Below, piece after piece: positions 19,198-27,185 of a stretch of DNA of 64,000 bases; the first letter of the stretch is position 1; each line of letters opens with the position of its first letter. Location of the stretch: contig NZ_CP031467.1 of assembly GCF_003368325.1 (NCBI RefSeq), positions 2,852,001-2,916,000 of the forward strand. The letters are read 5' to 3'. A program made the translations under genes and the position numbers. Below the pieces are notes generated by a model that saw only the letters and a list, made by a program, of their open reading frames with translations, did no database searches and was not told the DNA's origin. This DNA comes from Paraburkholderia caffeinilytica. GTDB taxonomy: Bacteria > Pseudomonadota > Gammaproteobacteria > Burkholderiales > Burkholderiaceae.

Positions 19198-20622
19198 ATG
19201 CAATGGAAAACACTGGCGGTAGATCTGGACGGCACGCTGATACGATCGGATATGCTGATCGAGACGGGCTTTGCCTATCTGAAGGCGAATCCGTTGCGCT
19301 TTTATCGTCCGTTGGTCTGGATTGCTCAAGGTGGCAAGGCGCACCTCAAGGCAAAGCTTGCCGCAGCTACGCACGTCGACGTCTCGACCTTGCCCTATGA
19401 CCCGAAAGTGATCGAGTGGCTCAAGCGCGAGCGTGCGGCCGGCCGCTCGCTGGTGCTCGCCACCGCCAGCGACGCCCGCTACGCCGAAGCGATCTCCGGT
19501 CATCTCGGCTTGTTCGACAAGACGCTTGCCACCGACGGCAAGGTCAATCTGTCGTCAGGCCGCAAGCGCGATGCGCTGGTGCGCGAGTTCGGCAACAAGG
19601 GTTTCGATTACGCTGGCAACTCACACGACGATATCGCGGTCTGGGAAGCGGCTGAGCGCGCCTATGTGGTGAATCCCTCGCCCGGCGTAGCGCGGCGCGC
19701 GCAGAAAATCGGCAACGTCGAGAGCGTGCTGCAGACCCGCAAGAATCCGCTGCGCGTGTGGCTCAAAGCGCTGCGCGTGCACCAGTGGCTCAAGAACCTG
19801 CTGATCTTCATCCCGCTGCTGGCGTCGCATCAAGTATCGTCGCTGGAACTCGACCTGCGTGGCGTGCTGGCGTTCGTGCTGTTTGGTTTCTGCGCGTCGA
19901 GTGTCTATCTGCTCAACGACCTGCTCGATCTCGACGACGACCGGCATCATCCGACCAAGCGGCGACGGCCGTTCGCCTCGGGTTCGTTGTCGATCGTCTG
20001 GGGCATGGTGGCGTTTCCGGTCCTCGCGATCGGGGCGTTCGCGGGTGCGCTGATCTTGCTGCCCTGGCGGTTTGCCGCCGTGCTTGCAGGCTATTACGTC
20101 CTGACGATGTTGTATTCGTTTGTGCTCAAGCGCCGCGTGATTCTCGATGTCGTGGTGCTGGCAATGCTTTACACCGCGCGCATCATCGCCGGGACTGCGG
20201 CGTTCCGGATGACCCTGACGTTCTGGTTGCTGGGCTTTTCGATGTTTCTGTTTTTGAGCCTCGCGTTGGTGAAGCGCTATGCCGAACTACACGCGACGCG
20301 CGCTGCAGGCGGCGCGAAAGCGCGCGGGCGCGGCTACGTGGCCGACGACCTGTCGATGATCTCGTCGCTCGGCGCCGCCTCCGGTTATCTTTCGGTGCTG
20401 GTGCTCGCGCTCTACATTCAGGACTCGAAGACGACGCATCTTTACAGTCACCCGCAAGTGATCTGGCTGGCGTGTCCGTTGTTGCTCTACTGGATCAGCC
20501 GCACGTGGCTCATCACGCACCGCGGGCTGATGCATGACGACCCGGTGGTGTTCGCCGCCAAAGACCGCACGAGTTTGATGACCGTGGCGCTAATGGGTCT
20601 GGTGTTCTGGTTCGCCATATGA
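19198..20622 (+). CDS. HAD phosphatase-UbiA prenyltransferase fusion (DPPR synthase-like)
   Basis: 474-residue two-domain protein. Residues 1-190 form a HAD hydrolase (DLDGTLIRSD near 9; GNSHDDIAVWEAA near 140). Residues 200-474 form a UbiA integral-membrane prenyltransferase with about eight spans and the aspartate motif NDLLDLDDDRHHPTKRRRP near 239-257. The UbiA half resembles polyprenyl-phosphate phosphoribosyltransferase, which joins PRPP to a polyprenyl phosphate. The HAD half could then remove the 5-phosphate. The ATG at 19198 follows GGGGAAGG; the frame is open upstream but overlaps the previous gene. The DprE1-like gene overlaps by 4 bases, supporting a shared pathway. Confidence 0.85.
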   Translation: MQWKTLAVDLDGTLIRSDMLIETGFAYLKANPLRFYRPLVWIAQGGKAHLKAKLAAATHVDVSTLPYDPKVIEWLKRERAAGRSLVLATASDARYAEAISGHLGLFDKTLATDGKVNLSSGRKRDALVREFGNKGFDYAGNSHDDIAVWEAAERAYVVNPSPGVARRAQKIGNVESVLQTRKNPLRVWLKALRVHQWLKNLLIFIPLLASHQVSSLELDLRGVLAFVLFGFCASSVYLLNDLLDLDDDRHHPTKRRRPFASGSLSIVWGMVAFPVLAIGAFAGALILLPWRFAAVLAGYYVLTMLYSFVLKRRVILDVVVLAMLYTARIIAGTAAFRMTLTFWLLGFSMFLFLSLALVKRYAELHATRAAGGAKARGRGYVADDLSMISSLGAASGYLSVLVLALYIQDSKTTHLYSHPQVIWLACPLLLYWISRTWLITHRGLMHDDPVVFAAKDRTSLMTVALMGLVFWFAI

Positions 20623-21938
20623 CGAAGCCGCTCAAGTCCTGGGGGCGTTACCCAGATCATCCGCAGGCGGGCCATCCCGTGGTATGGCGCGACCGTCTGC
20701 AACCGGTCTGGGAGCAGGTGGCAGGCGCCAACGGCACGACGCTGGCCTATGGCAATGGCCGCAGCTACGGCGACAGTTGCCTTGCTGCGAGCGATCAGGT
20801 CGTGCATACGCGGCCACTCGATCGCTTTATCGCGGCTGACTGGCAAACCGGCGTGGTGCGCGCGGAAGCCGGTGCGACGCTCGACGACATTCTGCAAATC
20901 GCGGTTCCGCGCGGCTGGATGCTGCCTGTCACACCGGGCACAAAATACGTCACGCTGGGCGGCGCGGTCGCCAACGACGTGCACGGCAAGAACCATCACG
21001 TGCGGGGCACGTTCGGCCGTCATGTGCGCCGCTTTGCATTGCTGCGTTCGGAGCGCGAGGCGTTTGAATGCTCGCGGGAGGAGAATGCCGAGTTCTTCGC
21101 CGCAACGATCGGCGGCCTCGGGCTCACCGGTGTGATCGCCTGGGTGGAAATACAGCTGATGCCGATTCGCTCGAGTCGCGTGTCGGTGACGAGCATCCGC
21201 TTTGGCAATCTCGACGAGTTCTTTGCGTTGTCGGAAGAGCTCGACAGCAAGCACGAGTACAGCGTGGCATGGATCGATTGCCTGAGCCGTGGGTCGTCGC
21301 TCGGACGCGGCATCTTCATGGTCGGCGACCATGCGGAGCAGGGCGGTCTGCAGCTACCGGTCAAGAAGAAGCGCGCCGTGCCGATCACGCCGCCGATCTC
21401 GCTCATCAACCCGCTGACGCTGCGCGCATTCAATACGCTGTACTACAACCGTCAGCAGCAGAAAACGGTGCAAAGCGAAGTCGACTACGACAGCTACTTC
21501 TATCCGCTCGACAGCCTGCTTGAATGGCACCGGATTTACGGCAAGCGCGGGTTTCAACAGTATCAATGCGTGCTGCCCCAGGTTCATTCCCGCGACGCCA
21601 TGCATGCCATTCTGGAGGCAATCGGGGAAAGCGGTACGGGCTCTTTTCTCGCCGTGCTCAAGCGCTGCGGCGATGCGGTCTCGCCGGGCCTGTTGTCTTT
21701 TCCGATGGAAGGGGCGTCGCTCGCGCTGGATTTTCCGCAGCACGATGAAAGCAATCGCCGGCTGTTCGAGCGACTCGACGCGATTGTCCGGGAAGCCGGC
21801 GGACGCTTGTACCCGGCGAAGGACGCCCATATGTCGGCGAGCGATTTCCAGCTCGCGTATCCGGCGTGGCGTCAGTTGGAGGCATTGCGCGATCCCGCGT
21901 TGATGTCCCGTTTTTGGCAACGAACAACACAAACATGA
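20619..21938 (+). CDS. DprE1-like FAD-dependent oxidoreductase
   Basis: 439-residue FAD-binding protein of the VAO/DprE1 type. The flavin-binding GNGRSYGD is at residues 45-52, PVTPGTKYVTLGGA near 103 and DVHGKNHH near 120. The C-terminal YPAKD holds Lys401, which aligns with the catalytic lysine of mycobacterial DprE1. DprE1 oxidises C2 of polyprenyl-phospho-ribose. The segment equivalent to the mycobacterial inhibitor-reactive cysteine reads SLALDFP here, with Ala369 at that place (alignment from memory). It overlaps the HAD-UbiA gene and the DprE2-like gene by 4 bases each. Generic sugar-lactone oxidase is a weaker alternative. Confidence 0.85.
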   Translation: MTKPLKSWGRYPDHPQAGHPVVWRDRLQPVWEQVAGANGTTLAYGNGRSYGDSCLAASDQVVHTRPLDRFIAADWQTGVVRAEAGATLDDILQIAVPRGWMLPVTPGTKYVTLGGAVANDVHGKNHHVRGTFGRHVRRFALLRSEREAFECSREENAEFFAATIGGLGLTGVIAWVEIQLMPIRSSRVSVTSIRFGNLDEFFALSEELDSKHEYSVAWIDCLSRGSSLGRGIFMVGDHAEQGGLQLPVKKKRAVPITPPISLINPLTLRAFNTLYYNRQQQKTVQSEVDYDSYFYPLDSLLEWHRIYGKRGFQQYQCVLPQVHSRDAMHAILEAIGESGTGSFLAVLKRCGDAVSPGLLSFPMEGASLALDFPQHDESNRRLFERLDAIVREAGGRLYPAKDAHMSASDFQLAYPAWRQLEALRDPALMSRFWQRTTQT

Positions 21939-22675
21939 AAAAAGTCCTGATAGTCGGCGCAACTTCCGCCATTGCCATCGCCTGCGCGCGCCGTTGGGCG
22001 TCCGAAGGCGCGACGCTGTTTCTCGTCGGCCGGCAGGCGGAACGCCTGGAACAGATTGCCGCGGATCTCGTGGCGCGCGGCGCCAAGGCGGCGACGAGCC
22101 ACGTGCTGGACATGAACGACTTCGATGCTCATCAAGCGATGCTCGATGCCTGCGTGGGCACGCTGGGCGGTATCGATGTCGCGTTGATCGCGCACGGAAC
22201 CTTGTCCGATCAGAAGGCTTGCGAACAGGACGTGAAGGTTGCATTGCGCGAACTGTCCACCAATGGGCTGTCGGTCATCGCGTTGCTGACGCCGCTGGCG
22301 AATGTCATGGAAAGCGCGAAGAGCGGCGTGATTGCGGTGATTTCGTCGGTGGCAGGGGATCGGGGACGGCCTTCGAACTATGTCTACGGGACCGCGAAGG
22401 CTGCGGTGTCGACTTTCTGCGAAGGCTTGCGCGCGAGGCTGTTCAAGTCGGGCGTGCACGTGCTGACCATCAAGCCGGGGTTCGTGGATACGCCGATGAC
22501 GGCCGGCATGCCGTTGCCTGGGCCGCTGGTCGCCACGCCTGAGCGTGTCGCGAACGATATTGTCCGTGCAGTCGAGAAGAAGAAGGATTCGATTTATACG
22601 CCGTGGTTCTGGTCGGGGATCATGTTGATCATCCGGTCGGTGCCGGGGTTCCTGTTTAAGAGGGCGTCGTTGTGA
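21935..22675 (+). CDS. DprE2-like short-chain dehydrogenase
   Basis: 246-residue classical SDR expected to reduce the 2-keto intermediate made by the DprE1-like enzyme, completing ribose-to-arabinose epimerisation. The cofactor motif is GATSAIAIACARRWA near residue 8, close to the GATSxIG of DprE2. The catalytic Ser lies in ISSVAGDRG and the YGTAK Tyr/Lys near 152. The ATG at 21935 overlaps the upstream stop (ATGA); a longer frame from 21866 is not credible. It overlaps the next gene by 4 bases. Confidence 0.85.
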   Translation: MKKVLIVGATSAIAIACARRWASEGATLFLVGRQAERLEQIAADLVARGAKAATSHVLDMNDFDAHQAMLDACVGTLGGIDVALIAHGTLSDQKACEQDVKVALRELSTNGLSVIALLTPLANVMESAKSGVIAVISSVAGDRGRPSNYVYGTAKAAVSTFCEGLRARLFKSGVHVLTIKPGFVDTPMTAGMPLPGPLVATPERVANDIVRAVEKKKDSIYTPWFWSGIMLIIRSVPGFLFKRASL

Positions 22676-24339
22676 GAGGGCGTTTGACGACGGCTGCCGC
22701 GTGGGTGCTTGGGCTCTGTGGCTTGTTCGTCGTTGTCAGTTGTGTTGTCGGCGTGGTGGGAAGCTATTCGCCCGTGCCGTACTGGGACCAGTGGGATGGT
22801 GCCCTGGCGGGGTACATGCGCTTCGCAGACCACCAATGGTTCGTACTGTGGGAGCAACACAACGAACATAGGTTGCTGTTGCCACGGCTGATTTTCTGGA
22901 CGGACATTCGATGGTTCGGCGGGCGTAATGTCATCAACCTCGTGGCGAATCTTGTCCTGCTTGGGGCTCTGGCAGTAACCGTGAGCCGCATCGCATCGCG
23001 CGGTAGGCGCGTGACCTGGACCGAAGGGGTTGCACTTGCTGGCGTCATCGCAACGATGGCCTTCTCCTGGATGCAGGATGAGAACCTGACCTGGGGGTTT
23101 GAGAATCAGTGGTTTGGCGCCTATCTGTTTGCGATGCTGGCATTTGACGCATTGGCGCGTAGCCGTGACACGTCCGGACTAAGCCGTCAGTTTTTGCTGG
23201 CCTTGCTATATGGCGCGTTTGCCGCGTACTGGATGGCGAGTGGCCTGTTGGTGCTGCCGGTGCTGCTCGCTCTTTCACTTTACATCGGTCTGTCGAAGCA
23301 GCGCGTCGCGTTGATAGGACTCGCAACCGCTGTGGTGTGGGCTGCTTACTTCAGGCACTACGCGTCGCCGCCGGCGCACGGAAGCGTGCTGAGTTCTGTA
23401 CACCATCATCCGATCGAGATGGTCGAGTACGTGCTGCTTTACCTTGGTGGTCCAGTTTGGGCCGCGACTGCGCAGCTCTCGCTGACATATCTGGCTGGCG
23501 CCATTGTCGTGGTCGCGACACTGGTTGGTTTGTGGCTCGGGCGTAACCGCGAGACTCACGCGCTCGCATTGCTCGCTTTCGCCGTTTTTGTATGCGGCAG
23601 CGCATTCATTACCGCCGGGGGGCGCTTGCCCTTTGGCCTCGAATCCGCGTTTGCGCATCGTTACACCACGTCGTCGCTATTCGCGTGGTTGTCGCTTCTG
23701 CTTTACTTCTGGGTCAACGCTCGGCGGCCGCTGGCTCGGGCGGTGAATGCCGGGCTGTTTGCTTTGGCGCTGGTGGCGGTTCTGTCGTGTCAGGCCGCGG
23801 CTTTCAGCCCGGACCAAGATCGGTTGTTTGCCCTGAAATCGGCCGGACTTGCCTTACGCGAGGACGTATACGACAGCGAATGGACATATGCTGTGTATCC
23901 CGGAGTCAAGCCACTTCAGGCGATTGCGCAAGCCGCGCAGGCTCGGGGCTTGTCGATCTTTGAGCCATGCACGCGGGACTACCCGTGTGCGCCGGAGCAA
24001 CCAACGGCGAATCGCTCGTGCGATGGCGCGATCGATACGATCAAGCCGACCGGCACGCCGGGGCGGTATATGGCCACCGGCTGGATTTTCGATCGGGATG
24101 CGAAGGTGCAACCGACTGACGTTGTTGTCGTCAATGCGCAAAACGAGTTGCGCGGATATGGGATTGTCGGCAGCCGCCGGCCCGATGTCGAGACAGCGCT
24201 TAAGCTCAATGTCGACCGTGTTGGCTGGACAAGTTTTTTCCGCGCCGATGGCAAGACTATTCGCGTCCTGGCGAAACACGCGGATACCTACTGTGCGTTG
24301 CCGGTAACAGGCAAAGTGCCCGAGCAAGCTGCGCAGTGA
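22672..24339 (+). CDS. Polytopic membrane protein, putative GT-C glycosyltransferase
   Basis: 555 residues from a GTG start that overlaps the DprE2-like gene. There are about ten hydrophobic spans over residues 1-390, then a soluble domain of about 150 residues. The first periplasmic loop after span 1 contains the acidic motif VPYWDQWDG (about residues 37-45), the usual place for the catalytic Asp of GT-C enzymes that use polyprenyl-phosphate sugars. Context suggests it transfers the arabinose- or ribose-type sugar made by the three upstream genes. I do not recognise a specific family; acceptor and linkage are unknown. Confidence 0.65.
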   Translation: MRGRLTTAAAWVLGLCGLFVVVSCVVGVVGSYSPVPYWDQWDGALAGYMRFADHQWFVLWEQHNEHRLLLPRLIFWTDIRWFGGRNVINLVANLVLLGALAVTVSRIASRGRRVTWTEGVALAGVIATMAFSWMQDENLTWGFENQWFGAYLFAMLAFDALARSRDTSGLSRQFLLALLYGAFAAYWMASGLLVLPVLLALSLYIGLSKQRVALIGLATAVVWAAYFRHYASPPAHGSVLSSVHHHPIEMVEYVLLYLGGPVWAATAQLSLTYLAGAIVVVATLVGLWLGRNRETHALALLAFAVFVCGSAFITAGGRLPFGLESAFAHRYTTSSLFAWLSLLLYFWVNARRPLARAVNAGLFALALVAVLSCQAAAFSPDQDRLFALKSAGLALREDVYDSEWTYAVYPGVKPLQAIAQAAQARGLSIFEPCTRDYPCAPEQPTANRSCDGAIDTIKPTGTPGRYMATGWIFDRDAKVQPTDVVVVNAQNELRGYGIVGSRRPDVETALKLNVDRVGWTSFFRADGKTIRVLAKHADTYCALPVTGKVPEQAAQ

Positions 24340-24420
24340 CGTGGGTGCTACTGTTCCAACCGGACAGCGATGATGAATCTGAACTACACCCCCAATTTAG
24401 AAGGGGCGTTTCGCAAAGTT

Positions 24421-24426
24421 TACAAT
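24421..24426 (+). promoter_or_regulatory. Weak candidate -10 box before the 24507 gene
   Basis: TACAAT lies in the 167-bp gap between the GT-C-like gene and the epimerase gene, in a locally AT-rich stretch. The only -35-like hexamer (TTTAGA at 24396) has a 19-bp spacer. This could give the 24507-27168 genes their own transcript. Low confidence. Confidence 0.25.
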
Positions 24427-24506
24427 GTCGCGTTATCTGACGCGAGCATGTGCCGGCCCGTGTGCGGCGCATTACCTGAACTCGAGTAATCTGAACAAAT
24501 AGATCA

Positions 24507-25445
24507 ATGAACGATACGCGCATCATTCTCCCAGGCGGCGCCGGCCTCGTCGGCCAGAACCTTGTCGCTCGTCTCAAGCAGCGTGGGTATACGAACCTGG
24601 TCGTGCTCGACAAACATCGGGCCAATATCGAAGTCCTGCGCAGCGTGCATCCCGACATCACCGTCGAGTACGCAGATCTGGCTGAGCCGGGTGACTGGGC
24701 GCGTTATTTTGACGGTGCGGCGGTTGTCGTGATGCTGCAGGCGCAGATTGGCGGCCCGACGATCGAGCCATTCATTCGCAACAATTTGACGTCCACGACT
24801 CACGTGTTGGCGGCGATCAAGCAATTTAAGATTCCATACACGGTGCACATCAGTTCATCTGTCGTGGAATCCGTGGGCGACGATTTCTATACCGACACCA
24901 AGAAGCAGCAGGAAGAGATGGTGCTGGCTTCAGGCATTGAATGCGTGGTGCTGCGCCCGACACTCATGTTCGGCTGGTTTGACCGCAAACATCTTGGCTG
25001 GCTTTCGCGTTTCATGCAGCGCGTGCCGGTTTTCCCAATTCCCGGGAGCGGGCGTTACATGCGTCAGCCGCTCTATGCAGGCGATTTTTGCAACGTGATC
25101 ATCAGTTGCATCGAATCGCGCATCAGCGGCAAGGTGTTCAACATCACGGGGTTGGAGCGCGTCGATTACATCGACATTATTCGGCAAATCAAGGCGGCTA
25201 CGAACGCGGGTTGTGCGATTGTGCGCATCCCGTACGGACTGTTCTATGTGCTGTTGAAGATTTACGCGCTGTTCGACAAGAACCCGCCTTTCACGGCGGA
25301 CCAGTTGAAAGCGCTGACCGCCGGCGACGAGTTCGAGGTGATCGACTGGGAGGGCATATTCCAGATCAAGGCCACGCCCTTCGCCAAGGCGATGCACGAG
25401 ACCTTCAACGATCCTGTGTACAGCCAGATCGCGCTTGAATTTTGA
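24507..25445 (+). CDS. NAD-dependent epimerase/dehydratase family protein
   Basis: 312-residue extended SDR. The Rossmann motif is GGAGLVGQNL near residue 10, ISSSVVES is near 116, and the catalytic Tyr/Lys pair appears as YTDTK near 128. A YAGDFCNVIISC element near 190 is typical of sugar-nucleotide epimerases. The exact substrate is not evident. It ends 14 bp before the FAD oxidoreductase gene, with which it is probably co-transcribed and may act on the same sugar. Confidence 0.85.
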   Translation: MNDTRIILPGGAGLVGQNLVARLKQRGYTNLVVLDKHRANIEVLRSVHPDITVEYADLAEPGDWARYFDGAAVVVMLQAQIGGPTIEPFIRNNLTSTTHVLAAIKQFKIPYTVHISSSVVESVGDDFYTDTKKQQEEMVLASGIECVVLRPTLMFGWFDRKHLGWLSRFMQRVPVFPIPGSGRYMRQPLYAGDFCNVIISCIESRISGKVFNITGLERVDYIDIIRQIKAATNAGCAIVRIPYGLFYVLLKIYALFDKNPPFTADQLKALTAGDEFEVIDWEGIFQIKATPFAKAMHETFNDPVYSQIALEF

Positions 25446-25459
25446 TGCAGGAAATAGTG

Positions 25460-26743
25460 ATGACAGACGAAAAGATCGCGGTTTTGGGCGCGGGCCCCAT
25501 GGGCCTCGGGGTCGCTTACCAGTTGGTTAAAGACGGGCGCAAGCCCGTTATATTCGAAGCAGACGACCGCGTGGGCGGTATGGCCGCATGCTTCGATTTC
25601 GGTGGATTGTCGATCGAGCGCTATTACCACTTTCACGCGATCTCCGATCACGCGTTCTTTGAAGTGCTGCGTGAACTTGGTATCGAAGACCAGATGAAAT
25701 GGGTTGAGACCAAGATGGGTTACTACTACCAGGGACATGTGCAGGCGTGGGGAAACCCGATCGCGCTGCTCAAGTTCAAAGGGCTGAGCCTGACGGCGAA
25801 GATTCGCTACGGCCTTCACGCGTTCCTGTCCACCAAGCGCGACGATTGGCGTCCGCTCGACCACGTTGAAGCGTCCGGCTGGATTCGGCGCTGGATTGGC
25901 GAAGAGGCGTGGGAAGTGTTGTGGCGCCGGCTGTTCGACTATAAGTTCTACGACTATGCGTACAACTTGTCGGCAGCGTGGATCTGGAGTCGCATTCGCC
26001 GCATCGGCCGGTCGCGCTACGACTTGTTCCGCGAGAAGCTTGGTTATCTGGAGGGCGGCTCGGATACGCTGCTCGAAGGCATGCGGCGCTATATCGAAGC
26101 AAACGGCGGAGAGTTCCGTTTGGGTTCGCCCGCACAGAAAGTTGTGATCGAAGATGGCGCTGTCGAAGGCGTGCAGGTCAACGGTGAAGTGCTGCCCTTC
26201 GACAAGGTGATCAGCACGATTCCATTGCCGTATGTTCCGCGCGTCATTCCGGATTTGCCCGCTGACATATCGGCCGCGTTCAAGAGCATGAAGAACGTGG
26301 CGGTGGTCTGTGTGATCGCCAAGCTGAAGAAGGCTGTGACACAGAACTTCTGGCTGAACGTGAACGATCCGGACATGGATATTCCCGGCATCGTCGAGTA
26401 CACGAACCTCCGCCCGCTCGGAGAGCATATTGTGTACGTCCCCTTTTACATGCCGGGCGAACACGCGAAATATCAGGAAGCGGACAGTGTTTTCATCGAC
26501 AAGGTGAAGCGCTATCTGATGAAAATCAATCCGGCTTTGACCAGCGACGATTTCATCGATGTACGCGCGAGCCGTTACCGTTACGCACAGCCGATTTGCG
26601 AGCCGGGGTTCCTTGACCGGCTGCCGCCGATTCAACTGCCGGTGAAGGGGCTTCTGGTAGCCGATACGTCCTACTACTATCCGGAAGACCGGGGCATTTC
26701 CGAAAGTATCGGTTTGGCGCGAAAGATGGCGAGGATGCTGTGA
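25460..26743 (+). CDS. FAD/NAD(P)-dependent oxidoreductase, amine-oxidase/UGM superfamily
   Basis: 427 residues. The FAD-binding dinucleotide motif GAGPMGLGVAYQL is near residue 9, followed by EADDRVGGMAACF, in which GG replaces the second glycine motif. The C-terminal DTSYYYPEDRGISESIGLARKMA is the second FAD contact. The fold group includes protoporphyrinogen oxidase, carotene desaturases and UDP-galactopyranose mutase. In a glycan cluster a sugar-related role is likely, but none of these activities can be chosen. The ATG at 25460 has AGGAA upstream and is preferred to 25442. A GTG-started GtrA gene overlaps its end. Confidence 0.75.
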   Translation: MTDEKIAVLGAGPMGLGVAYQLVKDGRKPVIFEADDRVGGMAACFDFGGLSIERYYHFHAISDHAFFEVLRELGIEDQMKWVETKMGYYYQGHVQAWGNPIALLKFKGLSLTAKIRYGLHAFLSTKRDDWRPLDHVEASGWIRRWIGEEAWEVLWRRLFDYKFYDYAYNLSAAWIWSRIRRIGRSRYDLFREKLGYLEGGSDTLLEGMRRYIEANGGEFRLGSPAQKVVIEDGAVEGVQVNGEVLPFDKVISTIPLPYVPRVIPDLPADISAAFKSMKNVAVVCVIAKLKKAVTQNFWLNVNDPDMDIPGIVEYTNLRPLGEHIVYVPFYMPGEHAKYQEADSVFIDKVKRYLMKINPALTSDDFIDVRASRYRYAQPICEPGFLDRLPPIQLPVKGLLVADTSYYYPEDRGISESIGLARKMARML

Positions 26744-27168
26744 CGATGCCCGCAGGGACCGTGAAGGGGCGACTGGTGTCGCCCCGTTTCCTCAAGTTTC
26801 TTCTGGCTGGCGGGGTTGCGGCCGGAGTGAATTTCGGCAGCCGGATCATCTTCAATAACTGGATGCCGTTTACGGCGGCGATCGTGCTTGCGTATATCGC
26901 CGGCATGATCACCGCCTTCATCCTGACGAAGCTATTCGTCTTTACCGAGAGTGTTCACTCCACGTCGCGATCTGCGATGTTCTTTACGTTGGTGAATCTC
27001 GTCGCCGTGTTGCAGACGTGGGTGGTGAGCGTGGTGCTGGCTTTTCATCTCCTGCCCTGGCTCGGCGTTGTGTGGCACAAGAAAGAGATCGCTCACCTCG
27101 TGGGTGTGATCGTGCCGGTATTTACCAGCTACGTTGGTCACAAAAAGCTATCGTTTCGATCACACTAG
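26740..27168 (+). CDS. GtrA family polyprenyl-phosphate-sugar flippase-like protein
   Basis: 142-residue protein with four hydrophobic spans and the GtrA pattern (FLKFLLAGGVAAGVNFGSRIIF near residue 18, ITAFILTKLFVF near 61). GtrA-type proteins are thought to move polyprenyl-phosphate-linked sugars across the inner membrane. No GtrB-type GT2 partner is adjacent, so its lipid-sugar may be the product of the 19198-22675 genes. The GTG start overlaps the upstream stop; a later ATG at 26746 is also possible. Confidence 0.85.
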   Translation: MTMPAGTVKGRLVSPRFLKFLLAGGVAAGVNFGSRIIFNNWMPFTAAIVLAYIAGMITAFILTKLFVFTESVHSTSRSAMFFTLVNLVAVLQTWVVSVVLAFHLLPWLGVVWHKKEIAHLVGVIVPVFTSYVGHKKLSFRSH

Positions 27169-27185
27169 GGCTGTGTTCGCCAGGT

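Noticed and set aside
19215..19224. Partial match to the JUMPstart/ops element (GGCGGTAG)
   Set aside because: Lies inside the HAD-UbiA coding sequence near its start rather than in an untranslated leader, and the rest of the JUMPstart sequence is absent.
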